From Neoroseomonas lacus (GTDB lineage: Bacteria > Pseudomonadota > Alphaproteobacteria > Acetobacterales > Acetobacteraceae), in NCBI RefSeq assembly GCF_014644535.1, contig NZ_BMKW01000006.1, forward strand, positions 62,001 to 126,000: a stretch of 64,000 nt of DNA, given 5' to 3'. Under the pieces are notes generated by a model, which was given only the letters and a program-made list of their open reading frames with translations, did no database searches and was not told where the DNA came from. Below, piece after piece: positions 51,944-60,045 of the stretch. Numbering within the stretch: the first letter of the stretch is position 1; each line of letters opens with the position of its first letter. The translations under genes and the position numbers were made by a program.

Positions 51944-53059
51944 TCAAGCCCGCTGAGCTGCGCCGCTGGACGGCTCGTCCCGTCTTTCGCTGTCGAGCCG
52001 CGCCTCGTTCGCGCCGAGATGACGCAGCATCAGCGCCACGGCGGCGGCGGACTCGCCACGCGCGAGGTGGTCGACGAGATCCGCATGTTCCTGCACCGCG
52101 CAGCAGGGTGGTGCGGCGCGGTCGTACAGCAGCACGGCAAGGGACGTCGTCGCCGTCAGTCGTTCGAGGAAACCGCGCAGGAAGTGATTGCTGCTCATCC
52201 CGGCGAGGACGAGATGGAATTCCGTGAGCAATTGCACCAGACGCACCCGCTGGCCGCTGGCCTCTGCGGTAGCCTGCGCGGCGATGTGCCGGCGCAAGGT
52301 CTCGACCTGCGCGGGGGCGAGCCGGCCGATATCCGAGACGATGCCGGCCTCGATGACGCGCCGTGCCTCATAGGCGCGGGCGATCTCCGCATCCGAGGGG
52401 CGCGCAACGAAGGCGCCGCGGTTGCGCTCGATGTGCACCACGCCAAGGAAGGCGAGGCTGCGCAGCGCGTCGCGGATCCGGGTGCGGCCGGCACCGAAGC
52501 GGCGCGCCAGGGCTTCTTCGGCGAGCTTCTCGCCGGGCCGGAAATGGCCGGCATGGATTGCTTCGGCGAGTTGTGCCGCGACGCCTTCCGGCGGTGTGGT
52601 GCTGGCAAGCCCTTCCGGCGGAGATCGCGCGGGCGGCGCCGATGCCGCCGGGCGCCAGGCCGGGTCGGCGCGCGAGATGATTCGCCGGATGGTCGAGACG
52701 GAAAGATCGATGCCCGAATCCCGTGCCAGCCGGTCGCGGATCCGACCGAAGCCGAGGCCAGCATCGCGCAAGGCGAGCACCGCCTCGCGCTGCGCGGGTA
52801 TCACCTTGCGCGACGGCGAATGAACCGGCGCTCGGCTGCGTTCCGCGAGGCCCGCGATGCCCTCGGCTTCGTAGCGCTGCCACCACTTGCGCAGCGTGGC
52901 CCGGGAAATGCCATGCCGGCGACAGACCTCCGCAGCATTGCCGCAGCGTTCATAGGCGGTGATCCAAGCGAGGCGCTGATCCAGGGCGGCGATTCCGGCG
53001 CGGAGGGTGAGATGAGCACTATGTCTTGACATCATATGCAGGCCAAGCGATAGCTTCAT
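51944..53059 (-). CDS. Fusion of a transposase-type HTH and a GntR/FCD regulator
   Basis: This 371-residue protein has two unrelated DNA-binding parts. Residues about 30-130 match the helix-turn-helix head of IS481/IS630-type transposases (AYERCGNAAEVCRRHGISRA, then TLRKWWQRYEAEGIAGLAER and the second HTH GIDLSVSTIRRIISR). Residues about 158-222 are a GntR winged helix (LAEAIHAGHFRPGEKLAEEA, GAGRTRIRDALRSLAFLGVV), and about 225-350 an FCD effector domain (ARRVIEAGIVSDI, EFHLVLAGMSSNHFL, EHADLVDHLARGESAAAVAL). It lies divergent from a polyamine-type ABC operon and probably regulates it. The start at 53059 is the longest; internal Met9/Met10 are possible. Confidence 0.85.
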   Translation of the reverse strand: MKLSLGLHMMSRHSAHLTLRAGIAALDQRLAWITAYERCGNAAEVCRRHGISRATLRKWWQRYEAEGIAGLAERSRAPVHSPSRKVIPAQREAVLALRDAGLGFGRIRDRLARDSGIDLSVSTIRRIISRADPAWRPAASAPPARSPPEGLASTTPPEGVAAQLAEAIHAGHFRPGEKLAEEALARRFGAGRTRIRDALRSLAFLGVVHIERNRGAFVARPSDAEIARAYEARRVIEAGIVSDIGRLAPAQVETLRRHIAAQATAEASGQRVRLVQLLTEFHLVLAGMSSNHFLRGFLERLTATTSLAVLLYDRAAPPCCAVQEHADLVDHLARGESAAAVALMLRHLGANEARLDSERRDEPSSGAAQRA

Positions 53060-53071
53060 CCTGCCGATTAT

Positions 53072-53083
53072 CTTTGATCAAAG
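53072..53083. promoter_or_regulatory. Perfect palindrome, candidate GntR-type operator
   Basis: CTTTGATCAAAG is a perfect 12-base palindrome 12 bases upstream of the regulator start, in the 166-base divergent region shared with the ABC transporter operon. FCD-type regulators bind short palindromes of this sort. A second TGATC follows nearby at about 53086-53094. Confidence 0.45.
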
Positions 53084-53173
53084 AATGATTGATCCCGCGG
53101 CAGGCTGCCTCGGTGATCGCATTTTTTGTGTGCAATCTCGGTTGCGGCGTGGCGCGCAGGCGCTGCTTTCCGC

Positions 53174-53189
53174 TGGCACGAGCCTTGCT
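53174..53189 (+). promoter_or_regulatory. Sigma-54 promoter for the ABC transporter operon
   Basis: TGGCACGAGCCTTGCT fits the -24/-12 consensus TGGCAC-N5-TTGCW exactly, with the GG and GC dinucleotides ten bases apart. It lies 37 bases upstream of the ATG at 53226 on the same strand, giving an expected transcription start near 53200. It implies RpoN-dependent, activator-driven expression. Confidence 0.75.
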
Positions 53190-53225
53190 GCCCACCCCTG
53201 CGGTGATCCGACAGGAGTGGGCGAC

Positions 53226-54263
53226 ATGACGACATTCTCCCGCAGGGGCCTGCTGCAGGCCGCCTCCGCCGGCGTGGCGGTGACAGGCTTTCCCGGTATC
53301 CTTCGAGCGCAATCGCGCGACCTGGTGGTCGGCGGCGCCGCGGGCATGGCCGGCTACATGCGCGAATTCGTCTTCCCGGTGATCGAGCGGCAGAGCGGCA
53401 TGCGCGTCGTCTTCGACGGTACGCGCTCGCTCGTGAACCTTGAGAAGCTGCGCGCTGACAAGGCCAGCCCGCGCATGTCCGTCGTGCTGATGGACGACCC
53501 GATCATGCAGATCGCCTGGGCCGAGGGGCTGCTCGAGAAGCTGGCGCCGAGTGCGACGCCGAACATCGCGAAGCTGATCCCGACGGCGATCCATCTCGAT
53601 GGCGCCTGGGTCAACTACCAAGCGCCCTGGGTCGGCATCGGCTACAATAGGGACTCGATGCCGCGTGGCGTCGACAGCTACGAAGCGCTGTGGGCGCCGG
53701 CCAATCGCGGCAAGGTCATCCTGCCGTCGCTGCAGAACACCGAAGGGCTGTGGACGATGATCGTCGCTGCCCATCTCGAGACCGGCAAGCCCTTCGCTGA
53801 AGCGCAGTACGATGCCGATGCCGCCTTCAAGAAGCTGGCGACGCTGAAGCCGAACCTGCTGACCATCTACACGAACCAGCCGCAGGCGGAGAACCTACTC
53901 GAATCCGGCGAGGCCACGCTGATGTCGGGCCAGTTCTCCTCCTACACGCTGATCCGCAAGGCCGGCGGCGCGCCGGTCGACCTCGCCGCGCCGAAGGAGG
54001 GTGTCTTCGCCATGCCCTCAGGCATCTGCAAGGTGAAGAATGGACCGAATGGTGAACTCGCCAACGCCTTCCTCAACGCCTTCATGAGTGCCGAGATCCA
54101 GCAGATCCTCGCCGAGAAATCCTATGTCCTGCCGACCAATACCGAAGCGCGTCTGCCGGCCGGCTTCGTCGTTCCGCCCGGCACGCCCTTCGCGCCCGAC
54201 TGGGAGAATGTGAACAAGAACCGCGATGCGTGGATCAGGCGCTGGAACGAGGTGATGGCCTGA
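53226..54263 (+). CDS. Polyamine-type ABC transporter substrate-binding protein
   Basis: A 345-residue periplasmic protein with a twin-arginine signal (TFSRRGLLQAASAGVAVTG). The body resembles the PotD/PotF and Fe(III)/thiamine-binding group (cluster D SBPs): FVFPVIERQSGMRVVFDGTR, ADKASPRMSVVLMDDPIMQI, WVNYQAPWVGIGYNRDSMP, and the hinge region NKNRDAWIRRWNEVMA at the end. The start at 53226 is set by the Tat signal and by GGAG (ACAGGAGTGGGCGAC) upstream. The substrate may be a polyamine, opine or other cationic compound; the adjacent PuuE-like gene favours a nitrogen compound (inference). Confidence 0.85.
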   Translation: MTTFSRRGLLQAASAGVAVTGFPGILRAQSRDLVVGGAAGMAGYMREFVFPVIERQSGMRVVFDGTRSLVNLEKLRADKASPRMSVVLMDDPIMQIAWAEGLLEKLAPSATPNIAKLIPTAIHLDGAWVNYQAPWVGIGYNRDSMPRGVDSYEALWAPANRGKVILPSLQNTEGLWTMIVAAHLETGKPFAEAQYDADAAFKKLATLKPNLLTIYTNQPQAENLLESGEATLMSGQFSSYTLIRKAGGAPVDLAAPKEGVFAMPSGICKVKNGPNGELANAFLNAFMSAEIQQILAEKSYVLPTNTEARLPAGFVVPPGTPFAPDWENVNKNRDAWIRRWNEVMA

Positions 54264-54267
54264 GGCG

Positions 54268-55338
54268 GTGGAGGCGCATCTCGACATCGCCGGCGTCGGC
54301 AAGCGCTTCCGCCAGACGGTCGTGCTGGAGGATCTTTCCCTTGCCATGCGCAAAGGTGAGTTCGTCTCGCTGCTGGGCCCGTCGGGCTGCGGCAAGACGA
54401 CGCTGCTGCGCATTCTCGCCGGACTGCTGAGCCCGGATGGCGGGCGGTTGCACCTCGCCGGGCGCGACATTGGGCGGCTGCCGCCGCATCGGCGCAATAT
54501 CGGGGTGGTGTTCCAGAACTACGCGCTGTTTCCGCATCTGACCGTCTTCGACAATGTCGCCTTTGGGTTGCGCGCCCGCGGCACGCCGCGCGAGGAGATC
54601 GCCCCGCGCGTGCGCCGGCTGCTTGATATGGTGCGGCTCGGGCCAATGGCGTCGCGCGCCATCGCGCAGCTTTCCGGCGGCCAGCAACAGCGCGTGGCGA
54701 TGGCGCGCGCGCTGGCGGTGAATCCGGAACTCATCCTGTTGGATGAGCCGCTGTCGGCGCTCGACCGAAAATTGCGTGAAACGATGCAGGTCGAGCTGCG
54801 GCAATTGCTGCGCGAACTCGGCATGACCGCGGTTTTCGTCACCCATGACCAGGAGGAGGCGCTGGCGCTGTCCGACCGGATCGCGGTGATGAATGCAGGC
54901 CGCATCGAGCAACTCGCCACGCCCGCGGAAATCTATGCGCGGCCGGCCTCGCCCTTCGTGCTGGATTTCGTCGGCCAATCCACGGCGCTGCATGGCGAGG
55001 TGGTGGAGGCCGGCGATGGCCGGCTTTCCGTGCAGACCGCCTACGGCGTCCTGCGCGCCCAGGGACATTTCGCAAAACGCGCCCGCGTGTTGGTCGCGGT
55101 GCGGCCGGAACGCATCGCGCCGCGCCCGGCGCCGGATGCCGAGTGGACCGGGATCGATCTGCCGCTTGCCGCGCAGACCTTCCTCGGCAGTCGTCGCCTG
55201 CTGCATGGCCATCTCGGCGGCGGTGATCGCGCCATCGTCGAATTGCCGGCCGAGACCGAGATCAGCGGCGACATGTTGCCGATCAGCTGGCGTATTACCG
55301 ACACGCTCGTCTTTCCCGCGCCGGACGTTGCCGAATGA
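54268..55338 (+). CDS. Polyamine-type ABC transporter ATPase (PotA-like)
   Basis: A 356-residue ATPase, GTG start. Walker A GPSGCGKTTLL, Q-loop VVFQNYALFPHLTVFDNVAF, signature LSGGQQQRVAMARALAV, Walker B LILLDEPLSALD and H-loop VFVTHDQEEALAL are typical of the PotA/spermidine class. The C-terminal TOBE domain (about 280-356, VRPERIAPRP…DLPLAAQTFLGSRRLLHG) is also present. It follows the binding-protein gene by four bases and overlaps the first permease by four bases. Confidence 0.92.
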   Translation: MEAHLDIAGVGKRFRQTVVLEDLSLAMRKGEFVSLLGPSGCGKTTLLRILAGLLSPDGGRLHLAGRDIGRLPPHRRNIGVVFQNYALFPHLTVFDNVAFGLRARGTPREEIAPRVRRLLDMVRLGPMASRAIAQLSGGQQQRVAMARALAVNPELILLDEPLSALDRKLRETMQVELRQLLRELGMTAVFVTHDQEEALALSDRIAVMNAGRIEQLATPAEIYARPASPFVLDFVGQSTALHGEVVEAGDGRLSVQTAYGVLRAQGHFAKRARVLVAVRPERIAPRPAPDAEWTGIDLPLAAQTFLGSRRLLHGHLGGGDRAIVELPAETEISGDMLPISWRITDTLVFPAPDVAE

Positions 55339-56159
55339 CGCGCCTCGGCATCGGTTGGCTGGCCGTGCCGGCCTGCGTCTTCTGCCTGCTGGTCTTCGCC
55401 CTGCCGCTCGCGTTGCTGTTGCTGGAGAGCCTGCGCGACGGGCAAGGCTGGACGCTGGATGGCTATCGCAACTTCCTTGGCAGCGCCTATTCCTGGCAGG
55501 TGACGACACGCACCTTGCGCCTGGCGGTGTTGACGACGCTGATCTGCATCATCATCGGCTACCCCGCCGCCTTCGCGCTGGCGCGCGCGCGTGGGGTCTG
55601 GCAGGCGCTGTTCGTCGCAGCGCTTCTGCTGCCGCTGTCGCTGAGCGTCATCGTCAAGGCCTTCGGTTGGACGGTGCTGCTGCGCAGCAATGGCGTTGTG
55701 AACCGGCTGCTGATGGCAAGCGGCCTGACCGATGCGCCGATGCGCCTGATCTTCACCGAGACCGGGCTGTTGATCGGCATAGCCAACATCTTCCTGCCCT
55801 TCATGGTGTTGCCGATCTTCTCGGTGATCCGGCAGATCGACCCGCGCCTGACCGATGCGGCGGCGACCCTCGGCGCCGGGCCGATCCATGGCTTCACGCG
55901 GGTGGTCGTGCCGCTGACCATGCCGGGGGTGGTGGCGGGCGTGACGCTGGTGTTCTCGATGTCCATTGCCGCCTATGTCATCCCGACGCTGCTCATGGGC
56001 GATCGCTACCAGACCCTGTCCACGACGATCGCGACGTCATTCCTCTATCTGCAAGACCCGCAGCGCGGCTCGGTGGCGGGCGTGGTGCTGCTGGTGCTGT
56101 CGCTGCTGGTGGTGGGCGCGAGCGTTGTCCTGGCACGCAAGGTGAGGGCAACGCCATGA
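55335..56159 (+). CDS. ABC transporter permease, PotB-like
   Basis: A 274-residue membrane protein with six predicted helices, beginning with VPACVFCLLVFALPLALLLL. The binding-protein-dependent transport motif (EAA loop) is DAAATLGAGPIHGFTRVVVP, followed by LTMPGVVAGVTLVFSMSIAA, which docks on the ATPase. Together with the next gene it forms a heterodimeric pore of the polyamine type. Four-base overlaps (ATGA) on both sides show one transcript. Confidence 0.92.
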   Translation: MTRLGIGWLAVPACVFCLLVFALPLALLLLESLRDGQGWTLDGYRNFLGSAYSWQVTTRTLRLAVLTTLICIIIGYPAAFALARARGVWQALFVAALLLPLSLSVIVKAFGWTVLLRSNGVVNRLLMASGLTDAPMRLIFTETGLLIGIANIFLPFMVLPIFSVIRQIDPRLTDAAATLGAGPIHGFTRVVVPLTMPGVVAGVTLVFSMSIAAYVIPTLLMGDRYQTLSTTIATSFLYLQDPQRGSVAGVVLLVLSLLVVGASVVLARKVRATP

Positions 56160-56950
56160 CACGCGGCATTGGCCTGGCTGTCGCCTGGTTCGCGCTGATC
56201 GGTTGCATCGTCTTCCTGCTGGCGCCGCTGGTGGTGACGGTCGGCGTTTCCCTGTCACCCTCGCCGGTGTTCCAGTTACCGCAAGGGGAGATCTCCTGGC
56301 GGTGGTATGAGAGGCTGGGCCGGCTGGATGGCCTGCTGGATTCGGTGCTGCTCAGCCTGCAGATCGCGGCCTTCGCCACGGCGGTGTCGCTGGTGCTCGG
56401 CACCATGGCGGCGATCGCGGTGGTGCGCGGCACCTTCCCCGGGCGCGAGACACTCGCGACCTTCCTGGTCTCGCCGTTGATGTTGCCGGGGCTCGTGATC
56501 GGCATCGCCATGCTGCAGTGTTTCCGCGCGCTGGGGCTGCGGGACGCCCTGCCGTCGCTGCTCATCGCCCATGTCATCGTCGTGCTGCCCTTCGTGATGC
56601 GCACGCTGACCGCGGGCCTGTCGCTGTTTGATTTCAGCCTGCTCGACGCGGCGCGGACGCTGGGGCTGTCCTATCCGAAGGCGGTGATCCGCGTGATGGT
56701 GCCGGTGCTCGCGCCATCCTTCATCACCGGCGGGTTGTTCGGCTTCCTGGCGTCGCTCGACAACTACCCGATCTCGATCTTCCTGACCGATGTCTATCAC
56801 CGCACGCTGCCGATCCAGTTGCTGCAATACCTGGGCGAATCGCCGGATCCGACGGTCGCGGCGGTGTCCACCTTGATCATTGCCATGACCGCGCTGCTGC
56901 TGATCGTCGGCGACCGCCTGGTCGGTCTGAATCGCATGGCCGGAGTCTGA
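56156..56950 (+). CDS. ABC transporter permease, PotC-like
   Basis: A 264-residue membrane protein with six helices, starting LAVAWFALIGCIVFLLAPLV. The second-permease motif is LDAARTLGLSYPKAVIRVMV (the EAA-type docking loop), and SPLMLPGLVIGIAMLQCF is typical of PotC. The start at 56156 overlaps the preceding gene by four bases; the same frame stays open far upstream only because of base composition. It ends two bases before the deacetylase gene start. Confidence 0.92.
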   Translation: MTRGIGLAVAWFALIGCIVFLLAPLVVTVGVSLSPSPVFQLPQGEISWRWYERLGRLDGLLDSVLLSLQIAAFATAVSLVLGTMAAIAVVRGTFPGRETLATFLVSPLMLPGLVIGIAMLQCFRALGLRDALPSLLIAHVIVVLPFVMRTLTAGLSLFDFSLLDAARTLGLSYPKAVIRVMVPVLAPSFITGGLFGFLASLDNYPISIFLTDVYHRTLPIQLLQYLGESPDPTVAAVSTLIIAMTALLLIVGDRLVGLNRMAGV

Positions 56951-56952
56951 TA

Positions 56953-57852
56953 GTGCCTGTTCTGGAGCGTGATTTCCTGGGCTATGGCGCGACGCCACCC
57001 GACCCGGCCTGGCCGGGTGGTGCGCTCGTGGCAGTCTCCTTCGTCGTCAACGTCGAGGAAGGCGCGGAGCTGTCGATCATCGATGGCGATGAGCGGAACG
57101 AAGCGGTCTACGAAGTCACCGACGAAGTACGCGATGCACCGGACCCCTGCCGCGACACGCATTTCGAATATGGCACGCGGGTCGGCTACCACCGCATCAT
57201 GCGGCTGCTCGATCAATACGGCGCGCCTTCGACGCTGAATGCCTGCGGCCGGGCGATCGCGCGATCGCCCTGGATTGCTCGGGATGCCGTGGCGCGCGGG
57301 CATGAGGTCGCCTGCCATGGCTGGCGCTGGGAACGGCATGCCGGCATGGCAGAGGCGGAGGAGCGCGTGACCATCGCCCGCGCCGTCGCTGCGATTCGCG
57401 ATGCTGCCGGCGTGGCGCCGCTCGGATGGCACACGCGGTCGGCGCCATCGGCCAATACGCGGCGGCTGCTGTTGGAGCATGGCGGCTTTCTCTATGACAG
57501 CGACGCCTATAGCGACGACCTGCCCTTCTTCACGCAGGTCGACGGGCGACGCCACCTCGTGCTGCCCTACAGCTTCGACACCAACGACATGCATTTCCAC
57601 CAGGGAAGCCAGCGCTTCACCACGGCGGGACATTTCGCGGAATATGTGATCGACGCCTTCGACGCCTTGTGGGCCGAAGGCGCGCAGACGCCGCGGATGC
57701 TGTCTATCGGGCTGCATCTGCGGATGATCGGCCGGCCTGGACGTATTGCGGGGCTGGAACGTGTGCTGCGGCATATGCGCGACAAGGGTGGTGTGTGGTT
57801 TGCGCGCCGCGACGCGATTGCGCGGCATTGGCTCGACCGCTTTCCGGCGTGA
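56953..57852 (+). CDS. Polysaccharide-deacetylase-fold protein, PuuE/allantoinase-like
   Basis: A 299-residue NodB-fold hydrolase with GTG start. The N-terminus (LERDFLGYGATPPDPAWPGG, then ALVAVSFVVNVEEGAELS) and EYGTRVGYHRIMRLLDQYG match the cofactor-independent allantoinase PuuE subgroup, which opens the hydantoin ring of allantoin. Metal-site residues include CHGWRWERH (His pair) and FSFDTND-like PYSFDTNDMHFH. Located last in the ABC operon, two bases after the permease stop, it suggests that the imported compound is a ureide or cyclic amide, such as allantoin or a hydantoin (inference). A true polysaccharide role is less likely because no signal peptide is present. Confidence 0.8.
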   Translation: MPVLERDFLGYGATPPDPAWPGGALVAVSFVVNVEEGAELSIIDGDERNEAVYEVTDEVRDAPDPCRDTHFEYGTRVGYHRIMRLLDQYGAPSTLNACGRAIARSPWIARDAVARGHEVACHGWRWERHAGMAEAEERVTIARAVAAIRDAAGVAPLGWHTRSAPSANTRRLLLEHGGFLYDSDAYSDDLPFFTQVDGRRHLVLPYSFDTNDMHFHQGSQRFTTAGHFAEYVIDAFDALWAEGAQTPRMLSIGLHLRMIGRPGRIAGLERVLRHMRDKGGVWFARRDAIARHWLDRFPA

Positions 57853-57937
57853 GTCCGTATCGGCGATGATGCGAGCACCTGGCGCCATGCGCGACGTGAT
57901 GTCGGCAGGGGCTTTCTGACAGCACTGCATGATTCGT

Positions 57938-57975
57938 TCAATCGACGCTGGCGGCAGGCTGCCAGCGTCGATTGA
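57938..57975. terminator. Perfect 15-bp inverted repeat between convergent operons
   Basis: TCAATCGACGCTGGC (57938-57952) and GCCAGCGTCGATTGA (57961-57975) pair perfectly around an eight-base loop (GGCAGGCT). It abuts the stop codon of the minus-strand synthetase gene. It probably ends both transcripts, although neither side has a clear T-run. Confidence 0.6.
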
Positions 57976-60045
57976 TCATCGCAGTACGACGAGCCCATCT
58001 ACCGCCCGCACGCCCGCACCCTCGGGCAGCACGAAGAGTGGGTTGATCTCCGCCTCCAGCAACCTCTCGCCGGCGGCGCCGGCCATCGTGGCGAAGGCCA
58101 TGACGGCATCGATCAGCGCGGCGATGTCGGCCGGCGCGCCACCGCGCCAACCGCGCAGCAGGCGAGCTGCCTTCAGCTCGCCCACCATCGCCTCGGCATC
58201 CGCGCGCGTGATGGGCAGCACGCGTAGGGCGGTGTCCTGGAACAGCTCCGCCGCGACACCGCCGGCGCCAAGCAGGATGACCGGCCCCAGCTGCGGATCG
58301 CGGTGAAAGCCGAGGATCATCTCGATGCCACCGCGGATGCGTTCCTGTACTAGGAAGCCCTCCGGCGTCGGCGCACCAGCCGCGCGCAGCGTCTCCAGCA
58401 TCGTGGCGCAGGCATCGGGCACCTGCTCGGCCGTCAGTCCGACCCTGACGCCGCCGAGGTCGCTCTTATGCGCGATGGCGCGGGAGAGAATCTTGAGAAC
58501 GACCTCGCCGCCAAACGCGTGTGCCGCTGCGGCCGCCGCATCGGCGTCGGCGGCGACATGCTCGCGTGTCACCGGCATGCCGAAGCGAGCGAAGATCGCC
58601 TTGCTCTCCGCCTCGTTCAGATTGCCCGCCGGCAGGCCCGCCAGCACGGCCTCATCGACGGCGATCGCCTCGGGCGCCGGGGGGAGGGGACGCCGGTGCA
58701 AGGCCCGCAATACCGAGGCGCAGCTCTCGGGCGTGGCGAAGGCCGGGATGCCCTTGCCGTTCAGCAACCGCACCAGATGCGGGGCATGCGGGCTGACATA
58801 GGCCAGCACCGGCTTGTTGCTGCGCGCCTGGCATTCGACGATCGCTCCCGCGACAATGTCTGGCGTCGCGAGGGCGGAGGAACCGATCACCACGACTACG
58901 CCGTCATATCCGGGGCTCTCCAGCAGTGCGTCGATGGCGCCGCGGAAGAGGTCCGGTCGCAGCCCGGCCAGCGTCACATCCACCGGATTGCGGCCGATCG
59001 CTGCCTGGTCCTCGTTGAGCAGCGTCGCGAGGCGTTCGGTCGTGATGTCGTCAGGGGGCGGCACCTCGATGCCCGCTATGCCGCAATTGTCAGCGAGCAA
59101 GGTGCCGGCCCCACCGGTCGAGGTCAGGATGGCGACGCGTTCGCCCGCCATGCGACGACCCGCGACGAGAGCGGCGGGAATGTCGAGCAGGTCCGTGAAG
59201 CTCCCAGCGCGGATCACGCCGACCTGGCGGAACAGCGCGTCATAGACGCGGTCGGCGCCGGCCAGCGCCCCGGTATGGGAGGTCGCCGCGCGCGCGCCGG
59301 ATTCCGACCGGCCAACCTTGTAGACGACGATCGGCTTGCCAAGTTCGGCGGCACGACGCGCCGCGCGCTTGAATGCCTCCGGCCGCCGCAGCCCTTCCAT
59401 GTAGACGGCGATGACGTCGGTCGCGTCATCCTCGACTAGGTGTTCGATCAGGTCGCTGCTGTCGAGATCCGCCTCATTGCCGGTCGAGACCAGCTTGGCG
59501 AAACCGATGCCGCGATCCGCCGCGCGCGACAGCAACGAACCCAGGATGCCGCCGCTCTGCGACACGACCGAGATGCGCCCGGCCGGCAGATCTGCGACCT
59601 CAAGCGCGCCGGTTGCCGAGAGCATGATGCCGTCGGTCAGGTTGACCAGCCCGATGGTGTTCGGGCCGAGCAACCGCATGCTTCCGGCGGCATCCTTCAG
59701 CGCCTGCTGGCGGCGCGCGCCATCCTCATTCGCTTCGCCATAGCCGCTGGCGAGTACGATGGCGGCCTTGCAGCCGCGCGCGGCGAGGTCGCGCACCGCC
59801 GCCTCGGCGCGGTCCGGCCCCAGCAACACGATTGCAGCATCCGGGGCGTCGGGCAGTGATGCCACATCCGGGTAGCAGCGCAGCCCGGCGATGGTCTCGA
59901 CGCGCGGATTGACCGGCCAGATCGCGCCGTCGAAGGCGTATTTCTGCAGGTAGCCAACGGGCCGGCCGGTCATCTTGCTCGCGTCGGCGGAGGCACCGAT
60001 GACGGCGACGCTGCGGGGCCGCAGCAGGGCGTTGAGCGCGGTCAT
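57976..60045 (-). CDS. Acyl-CoA synthetase of the ADP-forming type (CoA-binding plus ATP-grasp)
   Basis: A 689-residue protein: a CoA-binding Rossmann domain (LLRPRSVAVIGASADASKMT, about 8-130), a succinyl-CoA-synthetase-like flavodoxin domain with the phospho-acceptor segment ATSHTGALAGADRVYDALFR (His about 250s), and a C-terminal ATP-grasp domain (GEVVLKILSRAIAHKSDLGG, VRVGLTAEQV, EMILGFHRDPQLGPVILLGA, LEAEINPLFV). Family members form acyl-CoA from acid, CoA and ATP, with ADP + Pi. The start at 60045 overlaps the enoyl-CoA hydratase gene by four bases. It is the last gene of the catabolic operon; substrate not deducible. Confidence 0.9.
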   Translation of the reverse strand: MTALNALLRPRSVAVIGASADASKMTGRPVGYLQKYAFDGAIWPVNPRVETIAGLRCYPDVASLPDAPDAAIVLLGPDRAEAAVRDLAARGCKAAIVLASGYGEANEDGARRQQALKDAAGSMRLLGPNTIGLVNLTDGIMLSATGALEVADLPAGRISVVSQSGGILGSLLSRAADRGIGFAKLVSTGNEADLDSSDLIEHLVEDDATDVIAVYMEGLRRPEAFKRAARRAAELGKPIVVYKVGRSESGARAATSHTGALAGADRVYDALFRQVGVIRAGSFTDLLDIPAALVAGRRMAGERVAILTSTGGAGTLLADNCGIAGIEVPPPDDITTERLATLLNEDQAAIGRNPVDVTLAGLRPDLFRGAIDALLESPGYDGVVVVIGSSALATPDIVAGAIVECQARSNKPVLAYVSPHAPHLVRLLNGKGIPAFATPESCASVLRALHRRPLPPAPEAIAVDEAVLAGLPAGNLNEAESKAIFARFGMPVTREHVAADADAAAAAAHAFGGEVVLKILSRAIAHKSDLGGVRVGLTAEQVPDACATMLETLRAAGAPTPEGFLVQERIRGGIEMILGFHRDPQLGPVILLGAGGVAAELFQDTALRVLPITRADAEAMVGELKAARLLRGWRGGAPADIAALIDAVMAFATMAGAAGERLLEAEINPLFVLPEGAGVRAVDGLVVLR

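Noticed and set aside
54893-56950. A 685-codon reading that would extend the second permease far upstream
   Set aside because: It runs through the ATPase and first permease genes in another frame; the permease start at 56156 with a four-base overlap is clear.
8145-57852. One polyamine pathway comprising the PuuD-like and PuuE-like genes
   Set aside because: They are about 48 kb apart, on different strands, with separate terminators and promoters; the Puu names reflect family only and the PuuE-like gene looks like an allantoinase.
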